Source of the DNA: Spirochaetes bacterium GWB1_27_13
GTDB taxonomy: Bacteria > Spirochaetota > GWE2-31-10 > MWDO01
Length of the DNA: 43,657 nucleotides
NCBI GenBank assembly: GCA_001829125.1
Contig: MIAN01000268.1
Coordinates: forward strand, 36,857 to 80,513
Reading direction: 5' to 3'
A program made the translations under genes and the position numbers. Shown in pieces: positions 29,264 to 37,655 of the stretch. Position 1 is the first letter of the stretch, and each line of letters begins with the position of its first letter. Under the pieces are notes generated by a model. It saw nothing but the letters and a program-made list of their open reading frames with translations. It searched no databases and was not told the DNA's origin.

Positions 29264-29635
29264 TTATCCTGTTACTTTTTTTACGTAATTTGTATTTAAA
29301 TAAACAAGTGTAGAAATACTTGATTCTTGCCACATAAATTCTGGATTTGTTAAAATTGTTATCGTATATTTTTGAGCATCTGATAAAATATCGAGTTTCA
29401 TAATCCATTCAACAAGTTCTTTTATACCAGAAGAGTTAAGGAATGTAAGCTTTCTTATGTCAAGTTTTACATTTTTCATACTATTTTTTAAAATATCATT
29501 ATGAACATCAGAAAAGAAAGGGTTCATAAATTTTCCTGGACCTTGACAATCAATATTTCCATTAATAAAAATTGTATCTCCCTCTGCTTTTAATTCAACA
29601 TTTCCTTCTACTACTTTTTTTGGTGTTAATGCCAT
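29264..29635 (-). CDS. STAS-like anti-anti-sigma protein (slr1659-type)
   Basis: 123 residues. The STAS core is recognisable: TIFINGNIDCQG, then VKLDIRKLTFLNSSGIKELV, where the second Ser of NSSGI is at the position phosphorylated in SpoIIAA-like proteins. The length and the adjacent ATPase match the slr1658/slr1659 pairs of cyanobacteria and spirochaetes. It would bind the ATPase when unphosphorylated and release the ATPase's other target. SD AAGGAG, start ATG 29633-29635. It lies 34 bases after the ATPase gene and almost touches the MCP-like gene. Confidence 0.75.
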   Translation of the reverse strand: MALTPKKVVEGNVELKAEGDTIFINGNIDCQGPGKFMNPFFSDVHNDILKNSMKNVKLDIRKLTFLNSSGIKELVEWIMKLDILSDAQKYTITILTNPEFMWQESSISTLVYLNTNYVKKVTG

Positions 29636-29669
29636 AAATTCTCCTTAAGTTATATAAATTTTTTGTTAT

Positions 29670-30167
29670 TTAAAAATTGAATATTGCCTTTACTTCAAGA
29701 ATACCAGTTATCTCTGTATCTGGAAAATATTTAGCTGATACATCCGCATTACCTTCATGTTTAATTCTTGCAAGACCAAGCCCAGCTTTTCCATCATTTC
29801 TTTTTACAGATTCTTTCATTTTAGTTACATAAAATAAAAATGGATCTGGTGCATTATTTATCTCTTCAATATATGCAAGAACTTTAGTAGCATCTTCTTT
29901 TTTTAAGCTATTAAAAACTACTAATTCTATTTGATGACTTCCTTCAAACTTTCTTATCTGTGTTCTAATACCGTCTTTAGAAGAATATTTCACCGCATTT
30001 TCGAGTAATTCTGATGCAGACATAGCAATTTTATTGATATTCAACTTGTCTGTATAATTAACAGCTAGAAAGTTTTCAATATAATTTCTTGTGAGTGGAA
30101 TATAGTCCCATTTTGGACCAAATGTAATATCTAAAAATCCTAATGTACCTGGTTCATAATGAATCAT
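29670..30167 (-). CDS. HATPase-type anti-sigma/switch kinase (slr1658-type)
   Basis: 165 residues. A GHKL ATPase fold is indicated by an N box (MSASELLENAVKYSS) and a G box (DGKAGLGLARIKHEG); no HisKA region is present, so it acts like SpoIIAB/RsbW or a slr1658-type regulator rather than a histidine kinase. The frame opens at 30179, but GGAGG (about 30172-30176) lies between that Met and the next, so the start is the ATG at 30165-30167, five bases after the SD. The partner STAS gene follows. No sigma factor or PP2C phosphatase is adjacent, so the target and the activating phosphatase are unknown. Confidence 0.8.
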   Translation of the reverse strand: MIHYEPGTLGFLDITFGPKWDYIPLTRNYIENFLAVNYTDKLNINKIAMSASELLENAVKYSSKDGIRTQIRKFEGSHQIELVVFNSLKKEDATKVLAYIEEINNAPDPFLFYVTKMKESVKRNDGKAGLGLARIKHEGNADVSAKYFPDTEITGILEVKAIFNF

Positions 30168-30206
30168 CGTTTCCTCCATCTATATTTTAGTAAAATTATG
30201 CTACTA

Positions 30207-30235
30207 ATTATTAACTAATTTAAAAAAAAAATCAA
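30207..30235 (-). promoter_or_regulatory. Possible internal promoter for the switch module
   Basis: TTGATT (30230-30235), 17 bases, AATAAT (30207-30212) on the minus strand, in the 95-base gap after gatC. Matches are partial and the region is AT-rich. Confidence 0.3.
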
Positions 30236-30262
30236 CATTTTTTTATATAAAAGAAAAAATTA

Positions 30263-30553
30263 TTAATTTTTCTCAATAATTTTGGGAACAAAATAATATC
30301 CATCAAGATAATTTTTTGTATATTTCCTCAAATCAGGTTGAGAATAGGAAGATAATATCAAATCTTCATCCATTATATCTTTTTCATCAAAAGGAGATTC
30401 TCTATCCTTTATAGAATTTGTATCAAGACTATTTATTTTATCTACATAAATAATTATATTTTGAACTTGATTTATAAATTTTTCTTTTGATTCATCAGCA
30501 ATATCTATTCTTGACATATCAAGAATTTTTTCAATAGTCTGTTTATCTATCAC
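30263..30553 (-). CDS. gatC: Asp/Glu-tRNA amidotransferase subunit C
   Basis: 96 residues, the normal length. GatC stabilises the GatCAB complex that amidates Glu-tRNA(Gln) or Asp-tRNA(Asn). The pattern is clear: IEKILDMSRIDIADESKEKF at the N-terminus, a central YVDKINSLDTN, and a C-terminal FVPKII. The start is GTG (30551-30553), inside the end of the uvrD/pcrA gene; the 11-base overlap suggests coupling. gatA and gatB are not in this window, so the subunit genes are separated. Confidence 0.88.
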   Translation of the reverse strand: MIDKQTIEKILDMSRIDIADESKEKFINQVQNIIIYVDKINSLDTNSIKDRESPFDEKDIMDEDLILSSYSQPDLRKYTKNYLDGYYFVPKIIEKN

Positions 30554-32672
30554 TTAATTTCTCCAATTTAGTAAATTCAAGTACAAAATCCATTAAAGAA
30601 TAATCTAAAAAATCAACTGTTACAAGATTTTTTCCATTTTTTTCTTTTATATTAATAATTTTTCCTGTACCATAATCTTTATGTCTAACAAAGTCCCCTA
30701 TTTGAAAATTTATCTTTTTTAGAAAATTTGTACTTAGAGTTTTATTTCCTTTAAACCCAAGTGTATTAATAGCACTTTTGGATAAATATTTCAATTCTAA
30801 ATAATCAATTTTTAGCTCATATAGAAATTTTGAAGGGTCTTTTTGTTCCATATATCCAAAACTATTTCTATTATTACAAAATGATATAAAAAGTTTTCTT
30901 TTTGCTCTTGTCATTGCAACGTAAAAAAGTCTTCTTTCTTCTTCAAGCCCCTCTTCATCATGGATCGAATTTCTGTGTGGAAAAATATCAGATTCCATTC
31001 CAGAAACAAAAATATTTTCAAATTCCAATCCTTTTGCATTATGAACTGTCATGAGTTTGACTGTGCCAGTATTTTGTCCATTATCCTTTAAAGTTGAGGC
31101 ACTCAAGCTAAATTCTTCAAGAAAAAGTAGTAAAGTATCCAAACCGCTAGTTTTATATTTTATAGAAGAAATAAATTCTTTAATATTAGCAATTTTATCA
31201 GTATTTTCTTTTTCATCTTTTGTTTTAAAATATTCAGTAAGACCAAGGTTGTCAAGATAATAGTCAATCAATTCATCAACTGTTTTTCTTGCTATAACGC
31301 TTTCTTTATCTTTAAAAACCTCATAAATTTTTATAAATCCATCTTTTGTTTTTTTTGTTAAATTTTTTACACTATCTATATTTTGCATAGTAACGAATAA
31401 ATCATTATTAAAATTTTGTGATTCTTCATAAAAATGGACTAACGCCTTTTCGCCAATACCTTTTACTGGTTTATTTACAAATCTTTCAAAAGCAATTTTA
31501 TCCTGTGGATTTACAAGCCATTTTAAAATAGAAATTGCATCTTTAATTTCTTCTCTTTCATAAAAAGCAATAGACCCCACAACTGTATAAGGTATTTTAT
31601 TTTTATTAAGAATGCTTTCAAAAGCTCGTGATTGGTTGTTTATTCTATATAAAATAGCTGTATCTTTATAAGTCAAATGTTCTCCCAATATCAAAGATAT
31701 TATTTTACGAGCCTCATCTTCTTCATCATAGCAGTCAAAAAGTATAATTTTATCACCATCAAGTCCTTTTGTAAAAAGTTCTTTACCAAGTCTAAATTTA
31801 TTATTACTTATTACTGAATTGGCAAGATTTAGAATATTTGATGTAGAACGATAGTTTTCTTCTAACTTAATAACTTCTCCACCAAAAAAATCTTCTGTAA
31901 AATTTAAAATTATACTTACATCTGCACCTCTAAACCTATAAATTGACTGATCTTCATCACCAACCACCATCAAACTATTGTTTTGCCCAACAAGATATTT
32001 TATAAGTTGATATTGTGATAAATTTGTATCTTGATATTCGTCAATTAAAATATACTGATAATGCCTTTGATATTTTTTCAAAACTTCTTCATAGTTAGAA
32101 AATATCTTTACAGGTTGTAAAAGTAAATCTTCAAAATCAAAACAATTTGCATCTTTTAAAGCTTTATTATACCGTTTGTAAATTTCTAAATATGTTTGAT
32201 CTTTATATTCCATTTTAGAATAATCTTCCAAACATTGTTTGTACTTACTAATCCAGCTTTTAATCGTGCCAAGATTTGATTTTGCAATATCAAATTTTTT
32301 TATAATTTCACTTATGAGCTTTTTAGAATCATCATCATCATAAATTTGAAAATATTGATTTCTTTCAGCAAGAGAAGCCTCAAGTCTTAAAATGTAAGCC
32401 CCAAAAGAATGAAAAGTCTTTACAGTGAGAGGCAAATCTTTTTGACTATAAGAACAAACCCTTTCTTTCATCTCATTTGCTGCTTTATTTGTGAATGTAA
32501 CAGCCAAAATATTTCTAGGATTAACATAAAGTTCTTCTATTAGATAAATAATGCGAGTTGTTAGAGTTTTTGTTTTGCCTGAGCCTGCACCAGCTAAAAC
32601 TAAACTGAATTGGCTTTCTGATAAAACTGCTTGTTTTTGTTTTTCGTTTAATAGTTCAATTAAATCATTCAT
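30543..32672 (-). CDS. UvrD/PcrA-type 3'-5' DNA helicase
   Basis: 709 residues. Superfamily 1A helicase used in repair and in removing stalled complexes from DNA. The motifs are complete: LAGAGSGKT (Walker A, 28-34), ILIDEYQDTN, VVGDEDQSIYRFRGAD, LEENYRST, VKLMTVHNAKGLEFENIF and RRLFYVAMTRAKRKLF. A C-terminal tail with IGDFVRHKDYGTGKI is the Tudor-like RNA-polymerase-binding module seen in PcrA/UvrD, which separates it from Rep. The start is the ATG at 32670-32672, 2 bases after the EIIA-like gene's stop. Confidence 0.95.
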   Translation of the reverse strand: MNDLIELLNEKQKQAVLSESQFSLVLAGAGSGKTKTLTTRIIYLIEELYVNPRNILAVTFTNKAANEMKERVCSYSQKDLPLTVKTFHSFGAYILRLEASLAERNQYFQIYDDDDSKKLISEIIKKFDIAKSNLGTIKSWISKYKQCLEDYSKMEYKDQTYLEIYKRYNKALKDANCFDFEDLLLQPVKIFSNYEEVLKKYQRHYQYILIDEYQDTNLSQYQLIKYLVGQNNSLMVVGDEDQSIYRFRGADVSIILNFTEDFFGGEVIKLEENYRSTSNILNLANSVISNNKFRLGKELFTKGLDGDKIILFDCYDEEDEARKIISLILGEHLTYKDTAILYRINNQSRAFESILNKNKIPYTVVGSIAFYEREEIKDAISILKWLVNPQDKIAFERFVNKPVKGIGEKALVHFYEESQNFNNDLFVTMQNIDSVKNLTKKTKDGFIKIYEVFKDKESVIARKTVDELIDYYLDNLGLTEYFKTKDEKENTDKIANIKEFISSIKYKTSGLDTLLLFLEEFSLSASTLKDNGQNTGTVKLMTVHNAKGLEFENIFVSGMESDIFPHRNSIHDEEGLEEERRLFYVAMTRAKRKLFISFCNNRNSFGYMEQKDPSKFLYELKIDYLELKYLSKSAINTLGFKGNKTLSTNFLKKINFQIGDFVRHKDYGTGKIINIKEKNGKNLVTVDFLDYSLMDFVLEFTKLEKLSDR

Positions 32673-32674
32673 AG

Positions 32675-33499
32675 TTAAAAATCAATCTCTGGATTTACAC
32701 CACCAAAACAATAATTTAGCACCATAGAGCAAAGATAACCTACTCCGGGCTTGTCTACATCAATTTTTTCTTTTTTTAAAGCCTTATAGAGTTTTATAAC
32801 AGCTTCTTTATCATCTGTTATTCCTTGAATTGTCCTTGTCTCACTATAAGAACTTTTTACATCTAAAGTAGAAATACCAAAAATTGGTATCCCAAAATTT
32901 TCTTTTAAAGAAAGATTCTCACCAAAGTATAAAGTTGGTTGAGAAATACCATGTTCTAAAAATATAGCAAGTATTGTTTTCATAGAAAATTTAATATTTA
33001 AAGAAAGACTAATTAAGTATCTTGTCTTTGATACTTCACTACTTACATCACTTATCGAATATTTATTTATAGAATGAATTACATCTTCTGACACATTAGC
33101 ATCTTTTACTTCTTTTATAAAATCATCTTTATCCATCAATCTCGCAACAGAGGCAAGAATATTTATATAAGTGTTGTCAAGTTTTGGAGAACCAATTAAA
33201 AAGACAACTTCAACTCCTCTACCAAAACCTGGACTAAATTTAATTGGTTTTTTGAATGTGCAAATTATAATAAAAGGCTCTTTTACAACATCAAGTTTGG
33301 CATGTGGAATAGAAATACCTGGCTTTAATTCCGTTGTTCCCTGTGCTTCTCTATCAATTAAACCATATTCAAAATCTTCTGCATTTTCAACAAGACCTTT
33401 TTTGAAAGCCTTTTTTGCCAAAAAATCAAATAATTCTTCTTTTGTCTTTACAGGCGGATTTATAAAAATTAAATCTTGTTGAATAATCTTAGATAACAT
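32675..33499 (-). CDS. PTS EIIA (fructose/nitrogen type) fused to an unknown C-terminal domain
   Basis: 274 residues. The first about 150 form an EIIA domain with the phosphorylated histidine in GISIPHAKLD (His66) and the usual FSPGFGRGVEVVFLIGSP. The remaining about 125 residues (from KTRYLISLSLNIKF) are not PTS-like that I can recognise and include GVGYLCSMVLNYCFGGV. No EIIB/EIIC is present, so a regulatory role is more likely than sugar transport. The gene overlaps the antiporter gene by 11 bases. EIIA-like domains encoded beside or fused to CPA2 antiporters occur elsewhere, so control of the antiporter by PTS phosphorylation is a fair inference. SD GGAG, ATG 33497-33499. Confidence 0.85.
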   Translation of the reverse strand: MLSKIIQQDLIFINPPVKTKEELFDFLAKKAFKKGLVENAEDFEYGLIDREAQGTTELKPGISIPHAKLDVVKEPFIIICTFKKPIKFSPGFGRGVEVVFLIGSPKLDNTYINILASVARLMDKDDFIKEVKDANVSEDVIHSINKYSISDVSSEVSKTRYLISLSLNIKFSMKTILAIFLEHGISQPTLYFGENLSLKENFGIPIFGISTLDVKSSYSETRTIQGITDDKEAVIKLYKALKKEKIDVDKPGVGYLCSMVLNYCFGGVNPEIDF

Positions 33500-34688
33500 T
33501 TCTTTCTCCAGATTTTAACTTCTTTTTTTCAAAAAATAATAATTTTAAAAAGTGAAAATTGATTAACATTGTAACAATAACCATAAAAATAACAGATATA
33601 TACTCTTTTTCTGTAATTAATTGTGTTTTTTGATAATAATAAGTAATACTTGCAATAATTAACGCCATTTCACCACGGGGCAACATTCCACACCCAATCC
33701 GAAAAGACCTCTTAATATCAAAACCTACAATCTTTGCAAAAAAACCGCCCCCCAACACTTTTCCTATAAATGCAATAAATGTAAAAACCAAAATGTATGG
33801 AATGATCGAAAAATCTATATTCTTAAACTGAATTTGAAAACCAATAAAAACAAAAAATACCGAAACAAATATAATTTGTGCTATGCTTAATGTCTCTTCT
33901 ATACTTGACTTATACTCTGTTTTTGAAATAAAGATTCCTGCAAAGTAACAAGAAGTTATTGTGAAAAAATTTATTTTTCCGCCAAAAAAACAAAATATAG
34001 CAATAAAAATTAAACTTCCTACAAAATAAATAATTTCAATTTTTAAGAAAGATAAACGGTTTAGCAATAAAGGTATTAAGAATGTTACAACAAAAAAAAT
34101 CAATGTAAAAAAAGATATATTTATTATAAAATTTAATAAAAGTGTTTGAAGGGTAAAATTAGTTAAATTAGAAATGCTTGAAATAACTGATAAAACAATG
34201 ATCCCCATAACATCGTCGATAATTGCTGCATTTGCTATTGTCTGTCCTTCAACTGTTTTAAGCTTGCCTAATTTTACTAAAGTCATAATAGAAATTGATG
34301 CAGATGTTGCTGTAAGTATCAAAGCTGATACAATTGAAATGTTAAAATTTTTTGTGAGATAGTAAATTACAAAATAACCCAAAATTAGGGGAAGAATAAA
34401 ACCTCCAATAGCAATCAATATTGAATTTTTACCAACCCTTTTTATAACATCAGTATCTATTTGTAAACCTGAAAAAAATATCAAAATAAACAAACCTATC
34501 TGCGAAAAGTTTTTTAGTATCTCAAAGTTATTTTCTTTATTTATAAAATTAGAAAAAACATTTGCAATTAGTATCCCAAGTAAAATTACACCTAACACTG
34601 GTGGTAAATTTATCTTTTTAAATAAAAATGATAAAAATCGTGATAAAATTATCAATATAAAAATTATAAAAAAAATATTCAGTTCCAT
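33489..34688 (-). CDS. CPA2-family cation:proton antiporter
   Basis: 399 residues, almost entirely membrane helices (about 12), matching the Na+/H+ exchanger fold. The first helices (INLPPVLGVILLGILIANVF), the SGLQIDTDVIKRVGK loop and TATSASISIMTLVKLGKL, with NAAIIDDVMGIIVLS (the paired Asp), are typical of the CPA2/KefB-like group. No C-terminal TrkA-N domain is present, so control may come from the adjacent EIIA-like protein. The start at 34686-34688 has no clear SD; TATAAT lies 2 bases upstream. The upstream sequence is itself a copy of the dispersed module (34690-34713). It is the first gene of the eight-gene run. Confidence 0.92.
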   Translation of the reverse strand: MELNIFFIIFILIILSRFLSFLFKKINLPPVLGVILLGILIANVFSNFINKENNFEILKNFSQIGLFILIFFSGLQIDTDVIKRVGKNSILIAIGGFILPLILGYFVIYYLTKNFNISIVSALILTATSASISIMTLVKLGKLKTVEGQTIANAAIIDDVMGIIVLSVISSISNLTNFTLQTLLLNFIINISFFTLIFFVVTFLIPLLLNRLSFLKIEIIYFVGSLIFIAIFCFFGGKINFFTITSCYFAGIFISKTEYKSSIEETLSIAQIIFVSVFFVFIGFQIQFKNIDFSIIPYILVFTFIAFIGKVLGGGFFAKIVGFDIKRSFRIGCGMLPRGEMALIIASITYYYQKTQLITEKEYISVIFMVIVTMLINFHFLKLLFFEKKKLKSGERNVI

Positions 34689-34689
34689 T

Positions 34690-34713
34690 TATTATACCAA
34701 AAAGTTTTAGTTT
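34690..34713 (-). repeat. Copy of the AACTAAAAACTTTTTGG module
   Basis: On the minus strand AAACTAAAACTTTTTGGTATA matches the tail modules at 1785-1809, 4521-4540 and 37516-37540. It directly abuts the antiporter start codon region. Confidence 0.6.
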
Positions 34714-34744
34714 ATTAAAAATTATAATAGCCAATTGTCTCTAA

Positions 34745-34810
34745 ACTACATGATTATCTAATTGTGCAATTCGTGAGTAATCCGCGAAATTAGAGTTATA
34801 ATTATAACTC
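34745..34810. repeat. Variant inverted repeat with a perfect 20-base palindrome
   Basis: AATTGTGCAATTCGTGAGT, then AATCCGCGAAATT, then the palindrome AGAGTTATAATTATAACTCT (34791-34810). The palindrome looks like two GTTAT ends of the decamer family joined head to head. The rest of 34811-35028 is AT-rich with no gene evident. Confidence 0.55.
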
Positions 34811-35028
34811 TGTTTTATAAAAATGTAAATTAAAATTTTTAGAAATCAATAATCTAAAACTAATTTTAACATAATATAACTTAACCATAGATTTTAATAC
34901 TAAATAATTAATTTATAGTAAACAAAAAAATAGTATTTTATTATTAAAACACATCTCAACTACAAATAAAATATTAATTTCGTATATAAATTTTTTGATA
35001 TTTTTATAGTACTAATATTTAGTAATTA

Positions 35029-35958
35029 CTAGAACACTGTAACTTTAAAAGGATTTATAACCCTGCCGTACCTTCTAACTTCAAAATGTAGATGGCTTCC
35101 TGTAGAACGACCAGAGCTACCCATCAATGCAATTGTAGTACCTGCTGCGATCCATTTGTAATTATTAACTAAGATTTTATCAAGATGCCCATAAAAGGTA
35201 ACATACCCAGATGTGTGTTGAATAGCGACAGTATAACCAAGGGGCCAATACCAGCCAGTAAAAATAACTTGTCCAGGACCTGCAGATTTTATTCTTGTAC
35301 CATACCTATTTGCAATATCAACGCCTTGATGGTAAGACTTGTGCCTAGTCCATGGGTCTACTCTATATCCAAAATACGACGTAATTCTTCCATAAGTTGG
35401 TTTTCTAAAAAACTCACCAAGCAATAATGACTTTGTTATAGAATCTGTATGAAGACCAGGAACAAAAACAGATTTAACTATAGATTCATCTTTTTCGTTA
35501 TTTATTTCTAATAATTCGTCTTTTTCAAAATCATATTTTTTTGATATATCATCTAAATTAATCTTATTAGAAACTTTTACTATTATTCCATCTTGATTTG
35601 GCACAACAATTTTTTTACCAACAGGAATCATCGATGGAATACTTATTTCATTAAAGTTAAGGATTGTCACCTCATCAATGCCAAGTTTATCAGATATAGA
35701 ATGAATGGTATCACCTGATTTAACAATGTATTCCAAATAACTAACAGGTGTTGATGTTATTTCTGGTAGATAAGCACCACCAATACCATTTGGATTGTCA
35801 GTTCGTGACTGCTTTAATGCTTTTTTTAAAGAATCAAAATCTCTATTTTTTAATAAAACATCATCTTTATAAAATAAAAACCCTGACACAAAAGAAATAA
35901 TAAAAATTATAAATAATATCGTAACAGTATATATATTAATTATTCTAAATTTTTTCAT
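35029..35958 (-). CDS. LysM/M23 peptidase, membrane-anchored (copy 1)
   Basis: 309 residues: a short cytoplasmic start, one membrane helix (about 10-30), LysM (about 77-120, VKSGDTIHSISDKLGI), a second divergent LysM (about 125-168) and a C-terminal M23 domain (about 190-305). The zinc ligands are all present: HQGVDIA (His210, Asp214) and GSHLHFEV (His289, His291). It should therefore be an active peptidoglycan endopeptidase in the periplasm, unlike catalytically dead EnvC/NlpD types. The SD AGAGGG lies 11 bases before the ATG. It lies 348 bases downstream of the related copy 2, with a decamer repeat between them. Confidence 0.93.
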   Translation of the reverse strand: MKKFRIINIYTVTILFIIFIISFVSGFLFYKDDVLLKNRDFDSLKKALKQSRTDNPNGIGGAYLPEITSTPVSYLEYIVKSGDTIHSISDKLGIDEVTILNFNEISIPSMIPVGKKIVVPNQDGIIVKVSNKINLDDISKKYDFEKDELLEINNEKDESIVKSVFVPGLHTDSITKSLLLGEFFRKPTYGRITSYFGYRVDPWTRHKSYHQGVDIANRYGTRIKSAGPGQVIFTGWYWPLGYTVAIQHTSGYVTFYGHLDKILVNNYKWIAAGTTIALMGSSGRSTGSHLHFEVRRYGRVINPFKVTVF

Positions 35959-35993
35959 TTTATAATAACCCTCTTATTTGTACAGCAAAAAGT

Positions 35994-36032
35994 TTCACCC
36001 GTCAAACGAGTATATATTAGTTTGTCAAAATT
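35994..36032. repeat. CACCCGTCAAACGAGT module plus inverted tail module
   Basis: TTCACCCGTCAAACGAGT (35994-36011) is repeated exactly at 37471-37488. It is followed by TTAGTTTGTCAAAATTC, the reverse complement of the tail module (compare GGCAAACTAA at 3733). It lies just upstream of the copy-1 peptidase gene. Confidence 0.75.
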
Positions 36033-36188
36033 CTAAAAAGAACTTATTTGATTATAATTGTTGTCAACTCAAAAGTCAAAATTTTATCTAGCAAATCACG
36101 AAATTATAGTATAATAATTATTTTCTTCGTAAATTTAGTACTTTTATACTTAAATTCTTTTTAACTAACTAACATAATTTGTGTCAAT

Positions 36189-36296
36189 ATAACACAGATT
36201 TACGCAGATTAGTAAGAGATTATACAGATAAAATTTTTGATTATATCAAAGCGTAATCTGTGTCAATCAGCGTCAATCTATTCTAATCCGTGTTAT
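36189..36296. repeat. Paired inverted decamer repeat between the M23 genes
   Basis: The left arm starts ATAACACAGATTTACGCAGA. The right arm has four AATC motifs at exact 10-base spacing and ends TAATCCGTGTTAT, 11 bases short of the stop codon of the upstream M23 gene. The remainder of 35959-36306 holds no gene. Confidence 0.88.
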
Positions 36297-36306
36297 CTTA
36301 TCGGTC

Positions 36307-37425
36307 TTAATTGCTTAATATCTTTAATGGGTCTATCAATTTTCCATATTTTCTTATTTCAAAATGTAGGTGAGCTCCAGTACTTCTGCCAGTTGAGCCA
36401 ACAGTTCCAATTTTTTGAGATTGCTTTATTTGGTCACCTTTTTTAACAAGAACTGTTTGTAAATGCCCATATCTTGTAGTTATTCCATTACTATGTTTTA
36501 AAATTATATTATTTCCATAAATATTATCAAAGCCTGTAAAAATTACAAACCCATTCATCGAGGCTTTTACAGGAGTCCCCATATCATTTTTTATATCAAT
36601 GCCTGTATGATAACCATAAGTTCCTTTAAAAGGGTCTATTCTTGGACCAAAATAAGAAGTCAATTTACCTTTTATAGGCCAAATATAAGTGATTATTGGA
36701 GTTTCATATTGATTTTTTTCATAATTAGTCATTTTTGAGTCAGGTATAAATAGTTTTTGACCAATTTCTAATTTAGACGAAGTAAGATTATTCACATCAA
36801 CTATTTTTTCCCATGACGCCCCATATCTATTTGCAATTTTTTGGATAGAATCATTTGAATTAACGGAAATAATCCTTCCATCCTGATTAGGTATGAGTAA
36901 AATAGTACCAGCTCTTAAATTTATTTTTTTCTTTATAAAATTACAAAGAATTATACTATCAGATTCTAATCCAAATTTTTTTGCAATATTTTCAAAAGTT
37001 TCATTCTTTCTTACTCTATATTTTGAATAAGTGATTACTTTAAATTGAAATACATTCGTTTTATTTAAATTTTTATCTATTTGTTTATTATTTTCTGATA
37101 TTAAATAATCTTTAACTAAATTAGAAGAATTTGTATCCTGAAAAATATTATATTCTTCTAAAGTAGTATCAGAAATATTTGATGCGAAACTTAATGAAAT
37201 AGAAAGAAAAAATAAAAATATAACAATGATAAAAAACAAAAGCCCATATAAAAAACTAAAATTCTTTTGATTAAAGTTTATCTTTGTCTCTTTTTTTTGT
37301 GTAGAATACTTTGTTTTGTAATCATAATCAACAGTTTTAAAATTTTTATGTTTTTTTTCTTTGATTAGATTTGTCTTTTTTGAAAAAGAATTCCAATCAA
37401 TTTCGTAAGAATAAAGTTTTGCCAA
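36307..37425 (-). CDS. LysM/M23 peptidase, membrane-anchored (copy 2)
   Basis: 372 residues: a Lys-rich cytoplasmic region of about 55 residues, a membrane helix (about 58-81), two LysM domains (about 136-180 and 184-228) and an M23 domain (about 255-370). Ligands: HTGIDI (His273, Asp277) and AHLHFEI (His352, His354). Domain order and the M23 sequence (RSTGAHLHFEIRKYGKLIDP) show it to be a paralogue of the 35029 gene, with a longer cytoplasmic tail that may bind a cell-division or shape protein. The start is TTG (37423-37425) behind GAGGTGAT, a strong SD; no ATG is suitable. The repeat end at 37441 abuts this SD. Confidence 0.92.
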   Translation of the reverse strand: MAKLYSYEIDWNSFSKKTNLIKEKKHKNFKTVDYDYKTKYSTQKKETKINFNQKNFSFLYGLLFFIIVIFLFFLSISLSFASNISDTTLEEYNIFQDTNSSNLVKDYLISENNKQIDKNLNKTNVFQFKVITYSKYRVRKNETFENIAKKFGLESDSIILCNFIKKKINLRAGTILLIPNQDGRIISVNSNDSIQKIANRYGASWEKIVDVNNLTSSKLEIGQKLFIPDSKMTNYEKNQYETPIITYIWPIKGKLTSYFGPRIDPFKGTYGYHTGIDIKNDMGTPVKASMNGFVIFTGFDNIYGNNIILKHSNGITTRYGHLQTVLVKKGDQIKQSQKIGTVGSTGRSTGAHLHFEIRKYGKLIDPLKILSN

Positions 37426-37440
37426 GTATCACCTCAAAAA

Positions 37441-37545
37441 TATAACACAGATTTTCTAGATTGCCACAGATTCACCCGTCAAACGAGTGCAAACCACTGA
37501 TTAGAATTTCTTAATTCTTGGCAAACTAAAAACTTTTTAGCGTAT
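37441..37545 (+). repeat. Decamer repeat with CACCCGTC and tail modules
   Basis: ATAACACAGATT starts at 37442, followed by GATT-bearing decamers, the TTCACCCGTCAAACGAGT module (37471-37488) and TTGGCAAACTAAAAACTTTT (37514-37533). All three modules of the family occur here in one copy. Confidence 0.85.
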
Positions 37546-37655
37546 ATTATTTATTTATAAATATTTTCGGATTTTTTTAAATTTTAAAAAGTAGTTTGTT
37601 TTTAATTTTTTGTAAAAATATTTGTAATTTTCTAGAAAATATATTAATCTATAAT

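Noticed and set aside
34690-34700. TATAAT two bases before the antiporter ATG as its promoter
   Set aside because: Initiation would fall inside the coding region and no -35 lies at the right distance; the sequence is the end of a repeat module.
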